The position numbers were made by a program, and so were the translations under genes. Positions 1 through 6,478 of a stretch of 16,830 nucleotides of DNA are shown one piece after another. Origin of the DNA: Coprobacillus sp. CAG:605 (GTDB lineage: Bacteria; Bacillota_I; Bacilli_A; RF39; UBA660); NCBI GenBank assembly GCA_000433255.1, contig HF998234.1, forward strand, positions 7,137 to 23,966, read 5' to 3'. Positions within the stretch are counted from its first letter, which is position 1, and each line of letters starts with the position of its first letter. Under the pieces are notes generated by a model. That model was not told the origin of the DNA, did not search any database, and was given only the letters and a program-made list of their open reading frames with translations.

Positions 1-1
1 A

Positions 2-622
2 GGGACCACAATTCCTATCTCTTTCCGTACTATGCCAGTTGGTTGTACATCAACAATTATCTATGAAATCTATAAAGAAAATAATATTGAAATACCAGAA
101 ACCATTGCCGGACTAATGCTAAGTGCAATTCTTTCCGACACTCTACTTTTAAAAAGCCCAACTACCACTCAAATGGACATCGAAGTAGCGAGAAAACTTG
201 CCAGCATTGCTAATCTAGATATCGAAGAATATGGTATGAACATGTTAAGAGCAGGTTCTAGTATCAAAGGCATGACTATCGAAGAAATCGTTGAACAAGA
301 CTTCAAATCATTCAAATTAAATGATTGCAGTATCGGCATTGGTCAAGTAATGACCCTTGACTTTGAAGAAATTAAGAAAAACATGAATGACTACGTAAAA
401 CACCTTGATGAAATGTGTGAAACAAATAACTACAAAGCTGCCGTTTTATTCGTAACTGATGTTATTAAAAATGGTTCTTACATTATTTATAGTACTAATG
501 CTCAAAATATCGTTAGTGAATCTTACAATATACCAGCCATTGAAGAAGGAACATACATTCCTAAAATGGTATCACGTAAAAAGCAAATGTACCCTGCTAT
601 TGCAGAGTTCTTAAACAATTAG
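2..622 (+). CDS. ppaC: Manganese-dependent inorganic pyrophosphatase, C-terminal part (5' end outside window)
   Basis: Family II inorganic pyrophosphatase, a cytosolic enzyme that hydrolyses PPi to phosphate and pulls biosynthetic reactions forward. The reading frame is open from base 2, before the first ATG at 32. The upstream codons (ending ISFRT before MPVGC) continue the family pattern, so the ATG is internal and the gene is cut by the window edge. Visible family signatures are PVGCTSTI, the helix AGLMLSAILSDTLLLKSPT, and the C-terminal SRKKQ motif of the DHHA2 domain that binds the pyrophosphate. The N-terminal DHH metal-binding half is missing from view. About 206 residues of an expected ~310 are present. 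The gene ends with TAG, which overlaps the start of a terminator stem. Confidence 0.93.
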   Translation, partial: GTTIPISFRTMPVGCTSTIIYEIYKENNIEIPETIAGLMLSAILSDTLLLKSPTTTQMDIEVARKLASIANLDIEEYGMNMLRAGSSIKGMTIEEIVEQDFKSFKLNDCSIGIGQVMTLDFEEIKKNMNDYVKHLDEMCETNNYKAAVLFVTDVIKNGSYIIYSTNAQNIVSESYNIPAIEEGTYIPKMVSRKKQMYPAIAEFLNN

Positions 623-646
623 ATATATCGTCGATATGTCTTTTTT
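620..646 (+). terminator. Intrinsic terminator after ppaC
   Basis: AGATATAT (621-628) pairs with ATATGTCT (634-641) around a CGTCG loop, with one G-U pair, and is followed by a run of T at 641-646. The left arm begins inside the TAG stop codon. Confidence 0.75.
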
Positions 647-666
647 CTTATTTCTTTGTAAATTCA

Positions 667-686
667 TGATATACTAAGTATGGTGA
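667..686 (+). promoter_or_regulatory. Extended -10 promoter and RBS of the SDR gene
   Basis: TGA followed by TATACT (670-675) is an extended -10 element. No good -35 is visible; the place where it should be directly follows the ppaC terminator T-run. The predicted start near 682 gives a leader of only about 11 nt, beginning with the GGTGA ribosome binding site at 682-686. Confidence 0.5.
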
Positions 687-692
687 TATGAT

Positions 693-1451
693 ATGAAAGC
701 ATTAATAACTGGAGCATCCTCTGGTATCGGTAAAGATATGGCTAAGTACCTATCAAGCCTAGGTTGGGACTTAATTCTAGTAGCCAGAAGAGAAGAAAGA
801 TTAGAAAAACTCCAAAAATCTTTAAAAACTAACGTTCAAATCATTCCTCTTGATTTAGGTATCGAAGAAAATTGTTTTAAATTATATAACCAAGTAAAAA
901 ACGAACAAATTGACCTTTTAATCAACAACGCTGGCTTTGGTCTTTTCGGCAATACCTTTGAAACTGACTTAAATAGAGAATTAGAAATGATAAACTTAAA
1001 CGTCAAAGCCATGCATATTCTAACTAAATTATTTTTATGCGACTTCTATAAAAAAGACCAAGGAACCATTCTTAATGTGGCATCATCTGCTGGCTTCCTT
1101 GCCGGACCCCGTCTAAATACCTATTACGCCACTAAAAACTACTGCTTAAAATTTTCTTTAGGCATCTACGAAGAACTTCGTCATAAGAAAAGTAATGTCC
1201 ACATCTCTGTACTTTGTCCAGGCCCTGTAAAAACCGAGTTCAACAAAGTAGCAGGTGGCAAATTTAATATCGACTCTGAAGAAAGCATGAAAGTAGCTAA
1301 GTACGCCATTGACAAAACTTTAAAACACAAATTGATTATCATACCTGGCCTAACCGTTAAACTTGGCGTATTTCTAAACCGCTTTATACCAACAAAACTA
1401 TCTCTAAAAATAGTCTATAAAATTCAAGAAAGAAAAACTAATAAAAAATAA
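693..1451 (+). CDS. Short-chain dehydrogenase/reductase, NAD(P)-dependent
   Basis: Classical SDR-fold oxidoreductase of 252 residues, the usual family length, expected in the cytosol. The dinucleotide-binding glycine motif TGASSGIG is at residues 6-13, NNAG at 78-81, and the catalytic Ser131, Tyr144 and Lys148 (YxxxK) are all in place, so it should be active. The PGPVKT segment after the active site also fits the family. It resembles the YqjQ/DltE-like branch, whose substrates are mostly undefined; no substrate can be named from the sequence. The ATG at 693 is preceded by GGTGA. tspO follows 35 bp downstream on the same strand with no terminator between them, so the two are probably co-transcribed. 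The gene ends in an A-rich, lysine-coding tail. Confidence 0.9.
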   Translation: MKALITGASSGIGKDMAKYLSSLGWDLILVARREERLEKLQKSLKTNVQIIPLDLGIEENCFKLYNQVKNEQIDLLINNAGFGLFGNTFETDLNRELEMINLNVKAMHILTKLFLCDFYKKDQGTILNVASSAGFLAGPRLNTYYATKNYCLKFSLGIYEELRHKKSNVHISVLCPGPVKTEFNKVAGGKFNIDSEESMKVAKYAIDKTLKHKLIIIPGLTVKLGVFLNRFIPTKLSLKIVYKIQERKTNKK

Positions 1452-1460
1452 AAAAATCCA

Positions 1461-1480
1461 TATACTAATCATAGAAGGTG
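1461..1480 (+). promoter_or_regulatory. Possible internal -10 and RBS for tspO
   Basis: TATACT (1461-1466) could be a -10 box, but no -35 or TGn extension is present. AGAAGGTG (1473-1480) is a strong ribosome binding site and decides for the ATG at 1487 over the GTG at 1478, which lies inside the site itself. Confidence 0.35.
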
Positions 1481-1486
1481 AAATAT

Positions 1487-1972
1487 ATGGAAAAATACAA
1501 TCAAAGAAATATTGAATATAAATTATTAATTAAGGATATTGCATTTGCACTAGCGGCTGGTGGAGTTGGCGCCATCTTAGGTGGCAAAATGAATGAATTT
1601 AATACTATCAACAAACCTGCTTGGACACCACAACCAATCACATTTCCTATTGTCTGGACAGCTTTATATATCCTAATGGGTATATCTTCATATCTAATTT
1701 GTGTTAACAAAACCGACCCTAAATTCAAAAAGAAGGCTTTTTTGGCCTACCTTATTCAATTAATACTAAACGTACTATGGACCCCAATCTTCTTTCGCTT
1801 TAAAAACTATTCTTTAGCATTTATCTGGATTTTACTTCTAATCGTCAGTGTCATAATCATGATGATTAAATTCTATAAAATAAAACCCCTTGCTGCAATC
1901 ATTCAAATACCTTATATTATCTGGCTTGTAGTAGCAGCAATCCTAAATTACAATATTATAATTCTAAATTAA
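1487..1972 (+). CDS. tspO: TspO/MBR family membrane protein (tryptophan-rich sensory protein)
   Basis: Integral membrane protein of the translocator protein family, which binds porphyrins and related ligands and is linked to stress or tetrapyrrole responses; its exact role differs between bacteria. The 161-residue product has five hydrophobic segments. Family signatures present are KPAWTPQPITFPIVWTALY, the LNVLWTPIFF segment, and the C-terminal IPYIIWLVVAAILNYNI. A GTG nine bases upstream keeps the frame but lies inside the Shine-Dalgarno sequence, so ATG 1487 is preferred. It follows the SDR gene in the same direction and ends at a bidirectional terminator shared with the convergent XRE gene. 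No tetrapyrrole gene is in the window, so the ligand is open. Confidence 0.92.
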   Translation: MEKYNQRNIEYKLLIKDIAFALAAGGVGAILGGKMNEFNTINKPAWTPQPITFPIVWTALYILMGISSYLICVNKTDPKFKKKAFLAYLIQLILNVLWTPIFFRFKNYSLAFIWILLLIVSVIIMMIKFYKIKPLAAIIQIPYIIWLVVAAILNYNIIILN

Positions 1973-2003
1973 AAGAGACTTCTACTTATCGAAATCTCTT
2001 TTT
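1971..2003. terminator. Bidirectional terminator between tspO and XRE regulator 1
   Basis: AAAAGAGACTTC (1971-1982) pairs with GAAATCTCTTTT (1991-2002), with one C-A mismatch and an 8-nt loop. T-runs follow on both strands. The last codons and the stop codon of the minus-strand gene form one arm and the loop. Confidence 0.8.
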
Positions 2004-2320
2004 CTAATGGCCTCACTATACCATAAACATTCGTCTTTTTCTTTTTCCTTTAACATTAAAAAGTTATTAAGCATTTTATAAGTCTTCGGGTTCATACTCT
2101 TAATATTATAACCAGATAGGGGACTATCGTCTTCAATACGTCCCAATAAATAATCAGTTGAAGTATTTAAATAATCAGCAATTTTAACTAGCGCCTCACA
2201 ACTAGGTTGAGCTTTTCCGGATTCATAAGCACTAATCGTTTCCTGTTTAACTTCAATTTGCTTTGCTAAATCTACCTGAGTTATCTTTCTTTTTAATCTT
2301 AATTTTTTAATATTATTCAT
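1982..2320 (-). CDS. XRE-family transcriptional regulator 1
   Basis: DNA-binding repressor-type protein of 112 residues. The N-terminal ~65 residues form a complete Cro/C1-type helix-turn-helix: KKLRLKRKITQVDLAKQIEVK, then the recognition helix around QETISAYESGKAQPS, then the YLNTSTDYLLGR end typical of the family. The C-terminal ~45 residues are charged and helical, probably for dimerisation. AGGGAGGT upstream of the ATG is a strong ribosome binding site. It is divergent from the radical SAM gene across about 150 bp holding both promoters and repeated half-sites, so autoregulation and control of the neighbour are likely (inference). The stop is TAG. The signal it senses is unknown. Confidence 0.9.
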   Translation of the reverse strand: MNNIKKLRLKRKITQVDLAKQIEVKQETISAYESGKAQPSCEALVKIADYLNTSTDYLLGRIEDDSPLSGYNIKSMNPKTYKMLNNFLMLKEKEKDECLWYSEAIRKRDFDK

Positions 2321-2378
2321 TGTACAACCTCCCTATATAAACTACATCTATATTATAATACAACCATTATTCATTGTA
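2312..2378. repeat. Direct repeats and TACAA half-sites, candidate operator of XRE regulator 1
   Basis: ATTATTCATTGTA occurs twice, at 2312-2324 (over the start codon) and 2366-2378 (over the -35 region). TACAACC occurs at 2323-2329 and 2359-2365. The half-sites form a perfect palindrome TTGTACAA (2320-2327) and a TACAA-N10-TTGTA dyad (2359-2378). Their positions suit a repressor acting on its own promoter. Confidence 0.5.
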
Positions 2379-2380
2379 AA
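2352..2380 (-). promoter_or_regulatory. Promoter of XRE regulator 1
   Basis: Read on the minus strand: TTTACA (2380-2375), a 17-bp spacer, then TATAAT (2357-2352). This is close to a perfect housekeeping promoter. One copy of the 13-bp repeat described separately covers the spacer edge and the -35. Confidence 0.8.
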
Positions 2381-2420
2381 TACATATTAAAACATATCGA
2401 ACTAATTTTCACATTTTGCC

Positions 2421-2464
2421 TTGACTGCAAACAATTGTGTGATATAATAATTCAAGAAGGTGAT
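2421..2464 (+). promoter_or_regulatory. Promoter and RBS of the radical SAM gene
   Basis: TTGACT (2421-2426), 16-bp spacer, TGA plus TATAAT (2443-2448): strong, with an extended -10. Start is expected near 2455. AAGAAGGTGATC (2453-2464) matches the 16S anti-Shine-Dalgarno almost perfectly and points to ATG 2469 rather than GTG 2460, which lies inside it. Confidence 0.8.
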
Positions 2465-2468
2465 CCCC

Positions 2469-3272
2469 ATGCGTTTTAAAAAAGTCTATCTTGAAATAAC
2501 TAATATTTGTAATTTAAATTGTTCTTTTTGTCCGGGCAATAACAGGGTTAAAAGCATAATATCTATCGATGATTTTAACTTAATTCTTAATTTCTTAGAA
2601 GGTTACACTAAGTACCTTTATTTTCACTTAATGGGCGAGCCCTTATTTCATCCTGATATAAATAATTTAATCGATATTGCAAGTTCACGTTTTTACGTTA
2701 ATATAACTACTAATGGTTATCTTATTTCTAGAATAGCTAACAATAAGAATATTCGCCAAGTAAATATATCACTCCAAGCTTTCGATAACCAAAATAAGAA
2801 AGAACTTACTAAGTACTTAAATGATATCTACGACACTGTGGATAACTTACTACTTAATAATACCATTATTAATCTAAGAATTTGGCAAGATAATAAAGAC
2901 ACTCAAAATATCCTAAAAGAATTAGAAAAACATTATAATGTTAGAATAGCTGGGAATACTAAAATAAAGGCCAATCTATATGTTGATTTTGCAAAAAATT
3001 TTATTTGGCCCGATATCAATAATGACTATTGTAATGAAAATGGTTCTTGTAAAGGCTTAATTGACCATATCGGTATTCTAGTTGATGGTACTATTGTTCC
3101 TTGTTGCCTAGATTATAATGGCTATCTAAAACTAGGAAATATTAAAGAAACTCCTTTAAATAAGATTTTAAATCAAGAAAAAGCCCTTAAAATGATAGAT
3201 GGCTTCAAACAAAATAAAAAATGTGAAAAAATGTGTCAACATTGTAACTTCTATGATAGAATAAAAAACTAA
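2469..3272 (+). CDS. Radical SAM / SPASM-like enzyme, substrate unknown
   Basis: Iron-sulfur enzyme that would cleave S-adenosylmethionine to start radical chemistry in the cytosol. The CxxxCxxC cluster motif is Cys14, Cys18 and Cys21, followed by a MGEP segment that fits the usual SAM-binding GGEP position and TTNG. The C-terminal third has a cysteine pattern like a SPASM/twitch domain: YCNENGSCKG, IVPCCLDYNG, a GNIKETPLNKIL stretch, and CEKMCQHCNFY. It therefore probably holds one or two auxiliary clusters. The product is 267 residues, short for an enzyme with a full SPASM domain. Such proteins often modify peptides, but no small precursor gene, protease or transporter is nearby. It is divergent from XRE regulator 1, and uvrA follows after 20 bp, so the two may share a transcript. 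Confidence 0.85.
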   Translation: MRFKKVYLEITNICNLNCSFCPGNNRVKSIISIDDFNLILNFLEGYTKYLYFHLMGEPLFHPDINNLIDIASSRFYVNITTNGYLISRIANNKNIRQVNISLQAFDNQNKKELTKYLNDIYDTVDNLLLNNTIINLRIWQDNKDTQNILKELEKHYNVRIAGNTKIKANLYVDFAKNFIWPDINNDYCNENGSCKGLIDHIGILVDGTIVPCCLDYNGYLKLGNIKETPLNKILNQEKALKMIDGFKQNKKCEKMCQHCNFYDRIKN

Positions 3273-3280
3273 TAAAAAGC

Positions 3281-3286
3281 GAGGTA
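3281..3286 (+). promoter_or_regulatory. RBS of uvrA
   Basis: GAGGTA lies 7 nt before ATG 3293 and fixes the start. No terminator separates it from the radical SAM stop at 3272. Confidence 0.7.
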
Positions 3287-3292
3287 ATATAT

Positions 3293-6109
3293 ATGAATAA
3301 TGATAAAATAAGAATTCGTGGCGCTAGAGAGAATAATCTAAAGAATGTCGACTTAGATTTACCAAAAAACTCTCTTATTGTTATGACCGGTGTTTCTGGC
3401 TCTGGAAAAAGTTCTTTAGCGTTCGACACAATATTTGCTGAAGGCCAAAGACGCTTTGTAGAAAGCTTATCATCTTATGCCAGACAATTTTTAGGCAACT
3501 CCGATAAACCAGATGTTGACTCCATTGACGGACTAAGCCCTAGTATTGCTATCGATCAAAAAACAACCAACAATAACCCAAGAAGTACCGTTGGCACAGT
3601 AACTGAAATATATGATTATTTAAAACTACTATATGCTAGAATTGGTACCCCATACTGTCCTAATCACCATGAACCAATAGTACATCAAAGTATCGAAGAA
3701 ATGACTAATAAGGTTATGAACTTTGAAGAAGGAACTAAACTTGAGATCATGGCCCCAGTAGTTCGTGATGAAAAAGGCACGCATCAAGACTTACTAGATG
3801 ATTTACGCGCTAAAGGTTTCACCAGAGTGCGTATAAACGGAGAAATGAAATCCTTAGATGAACAAATAACTCTTGAAAAAAATATCAAAGATACAATCGA
3901 AGTAGTTGTTGACCGTATTGTCTTAAAACCAGAGGAACGTAGCCGTATCTTCGAAGCCATAGAAACATCAACTAAATTAGCCGACGGCATGGTTCTAATC
4001 CACATCATTGACGGCGAAGAAATTCTTTGGAGTGAAAAATTTGCTTGTATCAAATGTAACTATTCACTACCTGATTTAGAACCACGTATGTTTTCTTTTA
4101 ATGCTCCATTCGGGGCCTGTCCTGAGTGTAAGGGCTTAGGGTTTAAAACAGCAATTTCCCAAGACTTGTTAGTACCAGACCCTGATAAATCAATTAATGG
4201 TGGCGCCATTGCTACTATGAGTGACGACCAAAATATTTTTTATACTGATGTCAAAACCGCTTGCGACCACTATCATATTGATATGAATAAACCTTTTAAA
4301 AATCTAACTAAGAAAGAAAAAAATATTGTTTTTTACGGTAGTACTGAACCTCTAAACTTTGAATACACCGCTAAAAATGGTAATAAAAGATTTACAACTG
4401 GCTTTTATGAAGGAGTTATAAACAATCTAGAACGAAGATACATTGAGACTTCTTCTTCTTGGATACGTGAATGGCTAGATAATTACATGATGGAATTAGA
4501 ATGTCCCATCTGCCATGGAGCAAGATTAAAAGAGAGCGTTCTAAATGTACTTATCAACAAAAAAAACATTTATGAAATGACCCAAATGAGCATTGGTGAA
4601 CTTCTAGACTTTATTAAAAACTTAAAACTAAATAAAGAACAACAAGAAATAAGTAATCTAATTATAAAAGAAATAATCAATCGCTTAGAATTCTTAAAAA
4701 ATGTTGGTCTTGATTATATAACCTTAGATCGCATGGCAGGAAGTTTATCTGGTGGCGAACTACAACGTATTAGACTTGCAACTCAAATAGGGAGTAAATT
4801 AAGTGGTGTTTTATATGTTTTAGACGAACCAAGTATTGGTCTTCACCAAAGAGACAATGATAAATTAATCAACTCACTAAAAGAAATGGTGAACTTAGGA
4901 AATACTTTAGTAGTAGTAGAACATGATACCGATACCATGTTAGCGGCAGATTATCTAGTAGACGTTGGCCCTGGTGCTGGTAGGGAAGGTGGTCAAATTG
5001 TTGCTGCAGGAACCCCAAAAGAAGTTATGGCTAATCCTAATTCGTTAACTGGACGTTACTTAAGTGGTAAAGAACGTATTGAAGTACCCAAAAACAGAAG
5101 AAAAGGAAATGGCAAATTCTTAGAAATAATCGGCGCTAAAGAACACAATCTTAAAGACATCGATGTTAAAATACCTTTAGGAAAATTTGTCTGTGTTACA
5201 GGGGTATCTGGTTCAGGTAAAAGCTCCTTAGTTAATGAAATTTTATACAAAGCTGTCTTTAAAAATATTTATCCAAAATCAAAAGTAATGCCAGGTAAGT
5301 ATAAAAAAATCAAAGGCATAGACAATATCGATAAAGTTGTTCAAATATCCCAAGATCCAATCGGAAGAACGCCCCGCTCTAATCCGGCTACCTATGTTGG
5401 TGTCTTTGACGATATAAGAACTCTATTCGCTGAAATGAAAGAATCCAAAATGCGTGGCTTTGATAAATCAAGATTTTCCTTTAATGTTAAGGGCGGTCGT
5501 TGTGAAGCTTGTTACGGGGATGGCGTCAAAAAAATTGAAATGCATTTCTTACCTGATGTTTACGTTCCTTGCGAAGTATGTCATGGTACAAGGTATAATA
5601 AAGATACTCTAAATATTAAATATAAAGAAAAAAATATTGCTGAAGTATTAAATATGCGTGTTGAAGAAGCCGTTGAATTCTTTGCTAACGTTCCTAAAAT
5701 CAAAGCTAAATTAGATATTATGATGGATGTCGGTTTATCTTATGTTGAACTAGGCCAAGGTGCTCCAACTCTAAGTGGTGGGGAAGCCGGTCGTGTTAAA
5801 CTAGCTAAAGAACTTCAAAAGAAACCAACTGGTAAAAGTTTATTTATTTTAGATGAGCCAACAACTGGTCTTCATTCAGCCGATATCAAAAAACTATTAG
5901 TAATATTACAAAGAATTGTTGATAATGGCGATACAGTTGTAGTTATTGAACACAACCTAGATGTCATTAAAGTTGCTGATTACATAATCGACCTTGGACC
6001 AGAAGGAGGCTCTGGTGGTGGTACAATTATTGCTACAGGAACTCCTGAAGAAATTGCTAAAAATGAATCGTCTTATACTGGCCAATATTTAAAAAAATAT
6101 TTAAAATAA
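3293..6109 (+). CDS. uvrA: Excinuclease ABC subunit A
   Basis: DNA damage-recognition ATPase of nucleotide excision repair, which loads UvrB at lesions. At 938 residues it is full length. Two ABC ATPase modules are seen: Walker A GVSGSGKS at 33-40 and again at 637-644, signature motifs SLSGGELQR and TLSGGEAGR, and Walker B segments YVLDEPSIGLH and FILDEPTTGLH. Zinc-binding cysteines include CxxC pairs near CIKC/CPEC, CPIC, and the conserved Cys737/740/760/763 set in the second module. The start matches the usual IRGARENNLKNV N-terminus. uvrB is not next to it, unlike in many Bacilli, and no LexA-type SOS box is visible upstream; it may be read from the radical SAM promoter. It ends at a terminator shared with the convergent XRE gene. 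Confidence 0.98.
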   Translation: MNNDKIRIRGARENNLKNVDLDLPKNSLIVMTGVSGSGKSSLAFDTIFAEGQRRFVESLSSYARQFLGNSDKPDVDSIDGLSPSIAIDQKTTNNNPRSTVGTVTEIYDYLKLLYARIGTPYCPNHHEPIVHQSIEEMTNKVMNFEEGTKLEIMAPVVRDEKGTHQDLLDDLRAKGFTRVRINGEMKSLDEQITLEKNIKDTIEVVVDRIVLKPEERSRIFEAIETSTKLADGMVLIHIIDGEEILWSEKFACIKCNYSLPDLEPRMFSFNAPFGACPECKGLGFKTAISQDLLVPDPDKSINGGAIATMSDDQNIFYTDVKTACDHYHIDMNKPFKNLTKKEKNIVFYGSTEPLNFEYTAKNGNKRFTTGFYEGVINNLERRYIETSSSWIREWLDNYMMELECPICHGARLKESVLNVLINKKNIYEMTQMSIGELLDFIKNLKLNKEQQEISNLIIKEIINRLEFLKNVGLDYITLDRMAGSLSGGELQRIRLATQIGSKLSGVLYVLDEPSIGLHQRDNDKLINSLKEMVNLGNTLVVVEHDTDTMLAADYLVDVGPGAGREGGQIVAAGTPKEVMANPNSLTGRYLSGKERIEVPKNRRKGNGKFLEIIGAKEHNLKDIDVKIPLGKFVCVTGVSGSGKSSLVNEILYKAVFKNIYPKSKVMPGKYKKIKGIDNIDKVVQISQDPIGRTPRSNPATYVGVFDDIRTLFAEMKESKMRGFDKSRFSFNVKGGRCEACYGDGVKKIEMHFLPDVYVPCEVCHGTRYNKDTLNIKYKEKNIAEVLNMRVEEAVEFFANVPKIKAKLDIMMDVGLSYVELGQGAPTLSGGEAGRVKLAKELQKKPTGKSLFILDEPTTGLHSADIKKLLVILQRIVDNGDTVVVIEHNLDVIKVADYIIDLGPEGGSGGGTIIATGTPEEIAKNESSYTGQYLKKYLK

Positions 6110-6113
6110 AAAG

Positions 6114-6147
6114 AATAGATACTCAAAAATTTGTGGTATCTATTTTT
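6114..6147. terminator. Bidirectional terminator between uvrA and XRE regulator 2
   Basis: AATAGATAC (6114-6122) pairs perfectly with GTATCTATT (6136-6144) across a 13-nt loop, with T-runs on both strands. The stop codon of the minus-strand regulator (6146-6148) lies in the tail. Confidence 0.85.
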
Positions 6148-6373
6148 ATGAGTTGAAAAGTTCTTTAATATCAATTTCTAAAGCATCAGCAATGCGCCCT
6201 AAAATAACAATTGAAAAGCCTCTTTGCATTTTATGACTCTCAATTTTAGCTAGATAATTCATACTAATTCCTGCTTTGTCTGCTAATTGCTGCTGTGTAA
6301 TACCTTTCTTTTCTCTCTGTAATTTAATGTTATTTCTAATAATATTAAAATAATAATAATCATCATGTAACAT
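6146..6373 (-). CDS. XRE-family transcriptional regulator 2 (short)
   Basis: Regulator of 75 residues that is almost only a Cro/C1-type helix-turn-helix. IRNNIKLQREKKGITQQQLADKAGIS is followed by the recognition helix MNYLAKIESHKM and the closing IADALEIDIKELF. Such one-domain XRE proteins usually bind as dimers to a short palindrome. GAGGTGA lies 6-7 nt before the ATG. It is divergent from the secreted two-domain protein, with 105 bp between the starts. Two near-identical 17-bp dyads lie there, so it probably represses that gene and itself (inference). The N-terminus MLHDDYYYF ahead of the domain is unusual but in frame with the ribosome binding site. Confidence 0.88.
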   Translation of the reverse strand: MLHDDYYYFNIIRNNIKLQREKKGITQQQLADKAGISMNYLAKIESHKMQRGFSIVILGRIADALEIDIKELFNS

Positions 6374-6393
6374 ATATTCACCTCATTTTAATT

Positions 6394-6410
6394 ATGGACA
6401 AATAGTCCAT
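6394..6410. promoter_or_regulatory. Operator-like dyad 1
   Basis: ATGGAC-AAATA-GTCCAT, a 6-bp inverted repeat with a 5-bp centre, lying on the XRE-gene side of the divergent gap. It is 25 bp (start to start) from an almost identical dyad. Confidence 0.7.
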
Positions 6411-6418
6411 TAAAATAT

Positions 6419-6435
6419 ATGGACACAATGTCCAT
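6419..6435. promoter_or_regulatory. Operator-like dyad 2, overlapping the -35
   Basis: ATGGACA-CAA-TGTCCAT, a perfect 7-bp inverted repeat. It contains the -35 element TGGACA of the plus-strand promoter, so bound protein would block RNA polymerase. Confidence 0.75.
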
Positions 6436-6465
6436 ATAATGCTATAATTGAAAATAGAAAAGGAG
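6420..6465 (+). promoter_or_regulatory. Promoter and RBS of the secreted-protein gene
   Basis: TGGACA (6420-6425), 17-bp spacer, TGC plus TATAAT (6443-6448): consensus-like with an extended -10. A second TATAAT at 6435-6440 is less well placed. AAAAGGAGG (about 6458-6465) is a strong ribosome binding site for ATG 6479, though its spacing of ~13 nt is long. Confidence 0.8.
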
Positions 6466-6478
6466 GCTATGTTTTAAC

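Noticed and set aside
1501..1728. Minus-strand reading frame opposite tspO
   Set aside because: Antisense to conserved TspO motifs, with no ribosome binding site.
3784..4053. Minus-strand reading frames inside uvrA
   Set aside because: Shadow of a highly conserved gene, with no ribosome binding site or recognisable product; the same applies to those at 5056-5250, 7229-7417, 10123-10356, 15599-15793 and 16349-16570.
6394..6435. LexA/SOS boxes near uvrA
   Set aside because: The dyads are downstream of uvrA and flank another promoter; they do not match GAAC-N4-GTTC.
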